A DNA stretch of 64,000 nt, taken from the NCBI GenBank assembly GCA_903911145.1, contig CAIWCD010000034.1, positions 40,703-104,702 on the forward strand, given 5' to 3'. Origin of the DNA: an uncultured delta proteobacterium. Its GTDB lineage: Bacteria; Myxococcota; Myxococcia; Myxococcales; 40CM-4-68-19. The notes beneath the pieces were generated by a model, which had not been told where the DNA came from, did no database searches, and saw nothing but the letters and a program-made list of their open reading frames with translations. Below, piece by piece: positions 26,504-33,715 of this stretch (positions are counted from its first letter, which is position 1; the number at the start of each line of letters is the position of its first letter). A program made the position numbers and the translations under genes.

Positions 26504-27597
26504 GCGGCGCCCAGCGAGAGCAGCAGAGTGTCGCTCACGCGCGCGATGTCGTCGACGGAGAGTCCGGAAAAGAGAGGCAGGCACAGCACGCGCGGGGAGA
26601 TCTCCTCTGCGACGGCGCTGTCTCCGCGCGAGACGTAGGGGAGTTGGGAGAGCGGCGGGAAGAAGTAGCGGCGGGGCGAGATGCCGGCCGCGTTGAGCTG
26701 TGTGCGCGCGCGCAGCAGGCTCACTTCGTCGCGAAAGAGCACCGGGTAGTAGGCGAAGTTCAACGCGGCGCCCGGCGTGGGCCCAGGCTTGCGCAGCAGC
26801 TGCGTGTTCGCGAGCAAGCGGCGATCGTACTCAGCGTGCAGGGCGCGGCGTTCGGCGATGAGCGCGTCGATTCGCGGCAGAAGGCACAGCCCCATTGCCG
26901 CGTGCAGCTCGCAGTTCTTGCCGTTGATGCCGAGGCCGAAGAATGCCTCCTGCCCGTTGTGGCCGAAATTGCGCAGATACGAAATGCGGTGCGCGAGCGC
27001 ATCGTCGTTGGTCGCGACCGCGCCGCCCTCGACGGTATGGAACAGCTTGGTGGCGTGGAAGCTGAACGTGCTGATGTCACCGAATCCCGCGATCGGGCGG
27101 CCATCGACGCTGACGCCAAACGCGTGCGCGGCGTCGTAGACGAGCTTCAGCCCTCTCTCTCGACAGAGCGCGGCCAGCGCATCGACGCGGCATGGATTTC
27201 CGTAGACGTGCGTCGCGAGCACCGCCGTCGTGCGCGGTGTGATCGCCTGCGCGACCCGCTCGGGCGAGATCGTCAGCGAGTCGCGCTCGATGTCCGCGAA
27301 CACGGGCGTGCAGCGCTCCCAGACGAGGCTGGACGTGGTCGCGACGTAGGAGAACGGCGTGGTGATGATCTCGCCGTTGAGCTCGAGCGCGCGCAGGGCG
27401 ATCTGCAGCGCAAGCGTCCCGTTGCTGACGAAGAAGAGGTGGCGCACGCCGAGCTTCTCGCGCAGCCGCGCCTCGAGTTCGAGCACGAGCGGACCGTGGT
27501 TGGTGATGTGCCCGCGCTCCCAGATTCCGCGCAGCCGCTCGACGTACTCATCGAACGGCGGCAATGTCGTGCGCGTCACCGGCAGGTCTTGGCTCAT
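26500..27597 (-). CDS. DegT/DnrJ/EryC1/StrS-family sugar aminotransferase
   Basis: 365 aa. These PLP enzymes turn keto-sugar nucleotides into amino sugars. Signs are FVSNGTLALQIALRAL (cofactor phosphate loop), TTPFSYVATTSSLVW, VYDAAHAFGV (Asp that holds the PLP ring) and FSFHATKLFHTVEGGAV, in which the Lys forms the Schiff base. It is the first gene of the minus-strand half of the glycan cluster, with GT2, flippase and acyltransferase downstream; aminotransferase plus NeuD-like acetyltransferase suggests a 4-acetamido-4-deoxy sugar. The dehydratase that would make the keto-sugar is not in the window. Confidence 0.92.
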   Translation of the reverse strand: MSQDLPVTRTTLPPFDEYVERLRGIWERGHITNHGPLVLELEARLREKLGVRHLFFVSNGTLALQIALRALELNGEIITTPFSYVATTSSLVWERCTPVFADIERDSLTISPERVAQAITPRTTAVLATHVYGNPCRVDALAALCRERGLKLVYDAAHAFGVSVDGRPIAGFGDISTFSFHATKLFHTVEGGAVATNDDALAHRISYLRNFGHNGQEAFFGLGINGKNCELHAAMGLCLLPRIDALIAERRALHAEYDRRLLANTQLLRKPGPTPGAALNFAYYPVLFRDEVSLLRARTQLNAAGISPRRYFFPPLSQLPYVSRGDSAVAEEISPRVLCLPLFSGLSVDDIARVSDTLLLSLGAA

Positions 27598-27732
27598 GCA
27601 CCCTCGGCCGCCAGCATGCGCTTCGCGACCTGCCCCGGTCCAGTATCTGCCGCCGAGCGCGAGCGCCGCTGGGTTACTCTGCGCGGCGATGCGCTCTTTC
27701 CCTCCGCGACAGTCGCTGACCAGGCGGTCCTG

Positions 27733-29589
27733 ATGTGCGGCATCGCTGGAGTGGTCTCGCTCGAGCCCGATCCCGCGCTGGGCGCGCTCGCCGCGTCGAT
27801 GCGCGATGCGCTCGTTCATCGCGGGCCGGATGGCGAAGGGCTCTTCGTCTGTGAGAGTGGACGCGCGGCGTTCGGATTTCGCCGGCTCGCCGTGATCGAT
27901 CTGATCAGCGGCGCGCAGCCGATGCGCACTCCGGATGAGCGGCACGCGATCGCCTTCAACGGCGAGATCTACAACTTCGCCGACCTGCGCACGCGCCTCG
28001 CGGTGCAGCACGAGTTCCGCACCCACTCAGACACCGAGGTGCTGCTCGCGGGCTGTGCGCAGCAAGGCGTGCCGTTCCTCCGCGAGCTGCAGGGCATGTT
28101 CGCGTTTGCGCTCTGGGATGCGCGCGAGCAGCGGCTGCTCCTGGCGCGCGATCGATTCGGGAAGAAGCCGCTCTTCTGGGCGCGGCGCGGCGCGAGGCTC
28201 TACTTCGCGTCCGAGATGAAGGCGCTGCTGCGCGTCCTGCCGGCGCCGGAGATCGATCGCAGTGCACTGCTGCAGTACCTCGCGCTCGGCTATCCGGCCG
28301 GTCTGCGGACGCCGTATCTCGACATCGAGCGGCTCGCGCCTGGCGGCACGCTCGAGTTCGACCAGCAAGGCCTTCGTCGCGCGCGCTACTGGGAGCTTCC
28401 TGCGCCCGACGATCGCGGTCGGGATGACGAGCCCGCGCTGCGCGATTGGGACGCGCGGATCGCGCCGCTCCTCGAAGATTCGGTCCGCTCGAGACTCATC
28501 TCCGACGTGCCGCTCGGCGCGTTTCTCTCCGGCGGTCTCGATTCGAGCACCGTGGTGGCGCTGTCGATGCAGCATGCGGCGCGTCCGTTCCACACCTTCT
28601 CGGTGCGCGCGGTCGGCGGATCAGACGACGATGCGAACGCGGCGCAGCAGGTCGCGAAGCTTCTCGGCACCACGCACCACGAGCTGACACTCTCCTGCCC
28701 GACGCCGGACGAGGCGCGGCGCACGCTGCTGCATGTCGATGAGCCCTTCGGTGACAGCTCGATCTTCCCCACCAGCGCGGTCTCGGCCCTCGCGCGCGAG
28801 CACGTCACCGTTGCTCTCTCGGGCGACGGCGGCGACGAGCTGTTCGGCGGCTATCCCGTCTACAGACTTTTCGCGCGGGTGGATCGGCTGATGCGGCTCC
28901 CGCTGATCGAACCAGCGGCGCGGCTCGCGGCGCGTCTATGGCCTGCGCGGCTTCGCGGTCGAAACTTCGCGCTGCGGCTGACATCGGGAGATGGCCCGCG
29001 CTATCTCGAACTCATCGCGCACCATTGGGGAGCGGCGCTCGCCAGGCTCGCCGGCAGCTCACTTGCGCATGCGCGCCGCGATGCGCTCGCGTCGCTGCAG
29101 GAGCTCTTCACTCCACCCGCGGCTGTCGAGCACGCAGGTCCGATCGCGCGCGCGCAGTGGCTCGACTGTGCGCGCGGTTATCTGCCGGGAGACATTCTCA
29201 GCAAGGTCGACCTCGCATCGATGTCGCGCAGTCTCGAGGTGCGCAGTCCGCTGCTCGATCACCGGCTCGCGGAGGCGCTCGCGACGCTGCCCGCGGGACT
29301 GCGCATGCGCGGCGGACGCGGGAAGATTCTCCTCCGGCAGATCGCGCGGCGGTGGCTTCCCGACTCGATCATCGAGCGGCCGAAGATGGGCTTCAGCGTC
29401 CCGATCGAAGCCTGGCTGCGCGGCCCGCTGCGCCCGCTGGTCGAGGAGACGCTCGTCGATCGAGCTTCTCCGCTCGCGCGGCTGCTCGATCCCGATGCGC
29501 TGCGACCGCTCGCTGCGCCGCCGCGCGACGGCGAGGATGCGAGGCTGCAGTTCACGCTGCTCTCGCTCGGTGTCTGGGCGTCGCGATGA
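27733..29589 (+). CDS. asnB: Asparagine synthase (glutamine-hydrolysing), glycan-cluster type
   Basis: 618 aa. Cys2 (MCGIAGVVSL) is the glutaminase nucleophile, with HRGPDGEG and NGEIYNF typical of the N-terminal Ntn domain. The synthetase domain has the PP-loop SGGLDSSTV and SGDGGDELFGGYPVY. AsnB copies inside surface-glycan clusters often amidate a sugar acid rather than make free asparagine; which applies here is unknown. ATG 27733 is placed by the need for Cys2. It diverges from the DegT gene across 135 bp that should hold both promoters, and its stop overlaps the GT4 start. Confidence 0.93.
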   Translation: MCGIAGVVSLEPDPALGALAASMRDALVHRGPDGEGLFVCESGRAAFGFRRLAVIDLISGAQPMRTPDERHAIAFNGEIYNFADLRTRLAVQHEFRTHSDTEVLLAGCAQQGVPFLRELQGMFAFALWDAREQRLLLARDRFGKKPLFWARRGARLYFASEMKALLRVLPAPEIDRSALLQYLALGYPAGLRTPYLDIERLAPGGTLEFDQQGLRRARYWELPAPDDRGRDDEPALRDWDARIAPLLEDSVRSRLISDVPLGAFLSGGLDSSTVVALSMQHAARPFHTFSVRAVGGSDDDANAAQQVAKLLGTTHHELTLSCPTPDEARRTLLHVDEPFGDSSIFPTSAVSALAREHVTVALSGDGGDELFGGYPVYRLFARVDRLMRLPLIEPAARLAARLWPARLRGRNFALRLTSGDGPRYLELIAHHWGAALARLAGSSLAHARRDALASLQELFTPPAAVEHAGPIARAQWLDCARGYLPGDILSKVDLASMSRSLEVRSPLLDHRLAEALATLPAGLRMRGGRGKILLRQIARRWLPDSIIERPKMGFSVPIEAWLRGPLRPLVEETLVDRASPLARLLDPDALRPLAAPPRDGEDARLQFTLLSLGVWASR

Positions 29590-30719
29590 GTGAGCCTCTG
29601 CGCATTCTCATCAGCTCCTATTCCTACCCGCCCATGCTCGGCGGGATGGAGCGGCAGACCCATCTGCTCGCGCGCAGCCTGGTCGTGCGCGGTCATCGCG
29701 TGCGGGTGCTGACGGCGCGATTTGCCGGCCTGCTCGCGCGTGAGCAACTCGATGGAGTCGAGATCGAGCGCATCGCGCTGGGGCCGGGAGATCGCTGGAC
29801 GCGGATGGGCGGGTATCTGGCGCGCCTCTCTGCCGCGCTGCTCCTGCAGAGAGAGTTCGCGCAGCTGGTGCAGGTGCAGCAGACCTTCTACCCGGCGGCC
29901 GCGGCCGCGCTCGCGACGTTGCCGCTGCGCATTCCGCTGGTTGTCAGCAATCGCGGCAGCGGCCCCGAGGGCGGCATCGCGCTGATGCGCTCGCTCCCAC
30001 TCGGCCGCGTCGTGCTCGGGCTCCTGCGCCGTCGCGCGACCTGCATCGTGACGAACGACGAGATGGACCAGGAGATGCGCGAGGAGGGATTTTCCCGACT
30101 GGTGCGGATTCCCAATGGCGTCGAGATGCCGATGCCGCACGACGGTCGCGACGAGGCGCGGCGGGCTCTCGGCCTCACTGGCAGCGTCGTGCTGTTTCTC
30201 GCGCGTCTCGAGCCGGTCAAGCGCGTGGAGCTCCTTCTTCGCGCGTGGGCGCGTGCCCCGCGACCCGCCTCGACGCTGCTGGTCGTGGGCGAGGGCGCAG
30301 AGCGGCCGCTGGTGGAGCGCGCGGTGAAAGATGCGGCGCCGGATCGGCTCGTCCGCTTCGACGGCCCGACCAACGACGCGGCCCGATACTTCCGCGCGGC
30401 GGATCTCTTCGTCCTTCCGTCCATCACGGAGGGCCTCTCCAACGCGCTGCTCGAAGCGCTCGCGCACGCCCTGCCGGCGATCGCCAGCGACATCAGCGGC
30501 AATCGCCAGATCCTCTCGCGCCCGGATCTCGGACTGCTCGTTCCTCCCGAGGATGAGGCGGCGCTCTCGACGGCCATCACCCACCTGCTGGTCGCGCCAG
30601 ACGAAGCGCGTCGCCTCGGCGCAGCGGCGCGGGAGCACGTCGCGCGATCATTCTCAGTCGATGCGATGGTCGACGCCCACGAGCAGCTCTACCGCCGGCT
30701 TCTGCGGCGAGAGAGCTAG
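29586..30719 (+). CDS. GT4-family glycosyltransferase
   Basis: 377 aa with a GT-B fold: an N-terminal Rossmann half (ILISSYSYPPMLGGMERQTH, the GGxE-like loop) and a C-terminal half with VLFLARLEPVKRVELLLRAW, LLVVGEGAERPLV and the donor-binding PSITEGLSNALLEALAHALP (E-x7-E motif of GT4). These are retaining enzymes. It overlaps asnB by 4 bp at its start and the convergent GT2 gene by 4 bp at its end, so the cluster is compact with no room for a terminator. Confidence 0.9.
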   Translation: MSEPLRILISSYSYPPMLGGMERQTHLLARSLVVRGHRVRVLTARFAGLLAREQLDGVEIERIALGPGDRWTRMGGYLARLSAALLLQREFAQLVQVQQTFYPAAAAALATLPLRIPLVVSNRGSGPEGGIALMRSLPLGRVVLGLLRRRATCIVTNDEMDQEMREEGFSRLVRIPNGVEMPMPHDGRDEARRALGLTGSVVLFLARLEPVKRVELLLRAWARAPRPASTLLVVGEGAERPLVERAVKDAAPDRLVRFDGPTNDAARYFRAADLFVLPSITEGLSNALLEALAHALPAIASDISGNRQILSRPDLGLLVPPEDEAALSTAITHLLVAPDEARRLGAAAREHVARSFSVDAMVDAHEQLYRRLLRRES

Positions 30720-31537
30720 CGAAGCAGCTTCACGATCGCCACGCGGCGCAGAAACTTCACCAGCGAGAGCGCACTGAGCGCAGCCGCGGGAACGCGCGCG
30801 AGCAGTCCCTGCGCACGCAGACGGCGATAGGCGTCGAGTTCGCCGAGCTCCATCTTCCAGAGTTGCGACGAGAGGCCGGTGCGGCTGAGCGCGGGCTTGA
30901 AGAGGGCCGCGAGCGCGAGGTCGAGCACGAGCAGCTGGCCGCCGCGCGCGACGAGCTCCATCAGCAGCAGGTGATCCTCGACGTGCCGTTTCCCCGCGCA
31001 GAAACGCACGCGTGCGTCGGTGCGAATCATCCAGGTCGGTGTCGCGAGCGGATTGACGATGAAGAGCAGCGCGCGTCCGGGCGCCTGGACACGGCCCGTT
31101 CCCGTCGGGCGCTCCGGCAGCATCGCGCCGGCCTGCAACACCGTCACGCGGTGTCCGCTCAGCTCGACGTCCGGATGCGCCTCCATCAGCGCGGTCTGCA
31201 GCTCCAGCTTGCGCGGATGCCAGAGATCATCTGCATCGAGGAAGGCGACGTAGCGCTCCTGCGCTCTGGCCCAACCGGCATTGCGCGCGGACGACGGACC
31301 TTGATTGTCCGCGAGGCGAACGATCTCGGGGGACAGCTGCGGAAAGCGGGACGCGATCTCGCCTAGAGCGCGCTGGTCGTCCGGCGCGTTGCCGTCATCG
31401 ACGAGCACGGTTCGTGCTGGCAGCGCACTCTGCCCGGCGATCGACTGCAGCGCGCGCTCGAGTGTGTCGCTGTTCTTCCAGCAGGGAATCACCGCGCAGA
31501 CCGGTACACGCGAAGCAGTCGGAGGCGGTTGCGTCAT
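30716..31537 (-). CDS. Family 2 glycosyltransferase
   Basis: 273 aa from ATG 31537 (GTG 31540 is an equal alternative and gives a GTGA overlap with the upstream gene). The GT-A core is visible as VCAVIPCWKNSDTLERALQS, ARTVLVDDGNAPDD, ARNAGWARAQERYVAFLDAD and DADDLWHPRKLELQ (DxD metal site). It is the last gene of a minus-strand series of glycan genes and converges on the GT4 gene. Acceptor and donor are unknown. Confidence 0.88.
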   Translation of the reverse strand: MTQPPPTASRVPVCAVIPCWKNSDTLERALQSIAGQSALPARTVLVDDGNAPDDQRALGEIASRFPQLSPEIVRLADNQGPSSARNAGWARAQERYVAFLDADDLWHPRKLELQTALMEAHPDVELSGHRVTVLQAGAMLPERPTGTGRVQAPGRALLFIVNPLATPTWMIRTDARVRFCAGKRHVEDHLLLMELVARGGQLLVLDLALAALFKPALSRTGLSSQLWKMELGELDAYRRLRAQGLLARVPAAALSALSLVKFLRRVAIVKLLR

Positions 31538-32556
31538 CACTCCACCGGATTGCGCAGCTGATCGCGCAGGCGAGCCGTGTATCGGCGCAACGATGGGGTC
31601 GTGCCGCGAACCGCGAATGCGCTGGCGAGATCGTCGGGAAGTGCGCGTGCGAAACCGTCGAGCAGCGCGTGCCAGAATGCACCGAGCATCTCGCTCGTTC
31701 GCGTCGGATCCTGCGCCTGCGTCTGCGTCTGCGTGCGCCGCCCTCGCGCGAGATAGGCGGCGTAGCGAAACAGCGTGAACGGCAGGAGCACCAGCGCCAT
31801 CGCGCGTCCCCGCAGAGCCCGCACGAGCCAGAGACGATTGCGCTCGACGAAGTAGAGCTTGCGCGCGCTGCGCTGGCCGGTCGAGCTGCTCCAGGCGTGA
31901 ACCGCGTGCGCGCCCGGACAGAAAAGGATCTGCGCGCCGGCCCTGCGCAAGCGCAGCCAGAGCGCGACATCCTCGAGGTAGAGGAAGAGGCTGCCGATGA
32001 AGAGCGGTCCGCCGAGCGCGGCGCGGTATCGCGGCAGGTGCACTGCGAAGAGAGCACCCGAGGGACCGAGCGGTTCGCGTTGCGAATCCATCGAATGCGT
32101 CATCAGCGATTCGAGCGTCGCGCCCCGCTCGATGTTGATGCCGAGAAGATCCCAGGTCAGGCGCAGCGCGAAGGCGTTCACGCGCGCCGGCGTCTCGTCA
32201 GTCGAGAGCGCGGCACCGGCAACGATCGCGCTCTCGTCGGCCACCAGAGCGGCCTGGAGACGCTCGATGCAGGCGGGATCGAGCGCGAGATCTGGATTGC
32301 AGATCACCGCGATGTCGGCGTGCACGAGCGCAACGAGGCGGTTGATCCCTTCGCCGAAGCCGAGATTCTCTCCGCTCTGGTGCAGTTCTGCGCCGGCCTC
32401 GTCGAGCAGCGCGCGCGATGGCGGCGCTCCGGGGCCGTTGTGCCAGACGCGGATCGCCGATGGGCGAAGCGTCTGCACGCGCAGCGAGGCGAAGAGCGCC
32501 GAGAGCGCGTCTGGTGCGCCGTACGAGACGACGAGAAGTTCGGGTGCGAGCGCTAT
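31537..32556 (-). CDS. Rhamnosyltransferase-like family 2 glycosyltransferase, apparent AUA start
   Basis: About 339 aa. GT-A signs are LLVVSYGAPDALSALFASL at the N-terminus, AIRVWHNGPGAP, the NLGFGEGINRLV loop and DIAVICNPDLALDP (NPD in place of DxD, as in rhamnosyltransferases), then LYLEDVALWLRLRRAG. A hydrophobic C-terminal stretch (ALVLLPFTLFRYAAYLA) may anchor it. No ATG, GTG or TTG lies between the DUF2304 stop and the first beta strand. ATA at 32554-32556 overlaps that stop as ATAG, and GGAG sits 7 nt upstream (32564-32567), so initiation at AUA is the best reading. The frame is open far upstream but would overlap the DUF2304 gene fully. Confidence 0.8.
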   Translation of the reverse strand: MALAPELLVVSYGAPDALSALFASLRVQTLRPSAIRVWHNGPGAPPSRALLDEAGAELHQSGENLGFGEGINRLVALVHADIAVICNPDLALDPACIERLQAALVADESAIVAGAALSTDETPARVNAFALRLTWDLLGINIERGATLESLMTHSMDSQREPLGPSGALFAVHLPRYRAALGGPLFIGSLFLYLEDVALWLRLRRAGAQILFCPGAHAVHAWSSSTGQRSARKLYFVERNRLWLVRALRGRAMALVLLPFTLFRYAAYLARGRRTQTQTQAQDPTRTSEMLGAFWHALLDGFARALPDDLASAFAVRGTTPSLRRYTARLRDQLRNPVE

Positions 32557-32921
32557 GGCCGCTCTCCGTGTGTCCCGAGGCGATCGACGCGCTCCTGCAG
32601 AATCCCCAGCTGCTGCGTCAGCTCGATCGTCCGCAGCTCCGCGCGCGAGAGAGAGACGAGCGACGAGAGGTGAAGCAGCGAGAGTCCGCCGATGGAGAGC
32701 GCGAAGAACCAGTTGGAGACGAGATCGAATCCCATCCGCGTCGCGAGCCACGCATCGACGTTGGGAAAGAGCGCCGCCGCGCCGAGCAGCGCCAGCAGCA
32801 GCAGATACGAGAGAGAGCGCTGCAGCGTCAGCTGTTCCTTGATGATCAGGCGGACGATGAAGAGGGCGGCCGCGGCGCAGATCGCGACGAAGGGCCAATA
32901 GCGTCCGATGAGCGAGTCCAA
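32553..32921 (-). CDS. DUF2304-family membrane protein
   Basis: 122 aa with three hydrophobic segments (about 10-24, 33-52, 68-88) and a C-terminal coiled-coil-like tail (LVSLSRAELRTIELTQQLGI LQERV region). Size, topology and the helical tail match DUF2304 proteins, which are often found beside DPM1-like GT2 enzymes in glycan clusters, as here, and are thought to assist them. The start at 32921 lies 9 bp after the DPM1-like gene would end in the opposite reading order: DPM1-like is downstream. Its TAG overlaps the next gene's AUA start. Confidence 0.83.
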   Translation of the reverse strand: MDSLIGRYWPFVAICAAAALFIVRLIIKEQLTLQRSLSYLLLLALLGAAALFPNVDAWLATRMGFDLVSNWFFALSIGGLSLLHLSSLVSLSRAELRTIELTQQLGILQERVDRLGTHGERP

Positions 32922-32930
32922 CGCTTCTCC

Positions 32931-33656
32931 TTACGCGCGCAGCCGGCGTGCGTTGCGGACCCGGGACAACAGCACAGCAAGGGTCACCTTGGTCATGTAA
33001 TAGAGCGGCACGAGGCCGCCGATGCTGCTCTGGCCCGTCGCGCGTGCGCGCATCTCGACTGGAACTTCGAGGTGGCGCAGGCCCGCCATCCGCGCCATCG
33101 AGAGCGACTCCGGCTCGGGAAAATCGTAGGGGAACGAACGCGAGAACAGCTGCAGCGCGCGCGGTCCGAAGGCGCGGAATCCCGACGTGGGGTCGGTGAC
33201 GCGCACATCGCAGAATGTGTTGAGTACAAACGAAAGCCAGCGCTTGCCGAGGCGGCGCGCGGAGCTGCTCTGCCAGCCGGTGGCGCGCAGGAAGCGGGAG
33301 CCGACGACGAGGTCGGGCGCGTCCGGCCCCTCGAGCGCCGCGAGGAGTGGACCGAGATCACTGGGGAGGTGCTGCCCGTCGCCGTCCACCTGCACCGCGC
33401 AGTCGAAGCCCTCGGCGAGCGCGACGCGCAGCCCGGTCTGCACAGCGCCGCCGATGCCGAGGTTGCTGCCGAGGCGGATGCAGCGCGCACCGTGCGCGAG
33501 CGCGACCTCTCCCGTCTCGTCGCTCGAGCTGTCGTCGATCACGAGCAGCTCAAGTTGCTGCGGCAGCGTCGTCGCCACGCGATGCAGCTCAGCGAGCAGG
33601 CCGGGCAGCGCGCGCGCTTCGTTGAACGATGGAATGACGATGAGCGCCCGCCGCAT
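32931..33656 (-). CDS. DPM1-like (dolichol/polyprenol-phosphate sugar) GT2 transferase
   Basis: 241 aa, the usual size of DPM1/DPG synthase enzymes that make polyprenyl-phosphate-linked mannose or glucose. Motifs are LIVIPSFNEARALPGLLAEL, LLVIDDSSSDETGEVA, GSNLGIGGAVQTG and CAVQVDGDGQHLPSDL (DGDGQH metal site), then DPTSGFRAF. The ATG at 33656 is the only fitting start. It would make the lipid-linked donor used by the GT-C-like membrane protein encoded next door, with the DUF2304 protein as a possible helper. Confidence 0.9.
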   Translation of the reverse strand: MRRALIVIPSFNEARALPGLLAELHRVATTLPQQLELLVIDDSSSDETGEVALAHGARCIRLGSNLGIGGAVQTGLRVALAEGFDCAVQVDGDGQHLPSDLGPLLAALEGPDAPDLVVGSRFLRATGWQSSSARRLGKRWLSFVLNTFCDVRVTDPTSGFRAFGPRALQLFSRSFPYDFPEPESLSMARMAGLRHLEVPVEMRARATGQSSIGGLVPLYYMTKVTLAVLLSRVRNARRLRA

Positions 33657-33715
33657 GGGCTGACTGTACGGGCGCGCTTCGGGCGCCGCAATTGTCCGGC
33701 TCACGAATGACGGGA

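Noticed and set aside
27598..27732. Part of the open frame before asnB as an N-terminal domain
   Set aside because: Asparagine synthase needs Cys as residue 2, which fixes the start at 27733; the upstream part overlaps the DegT gene antisense.
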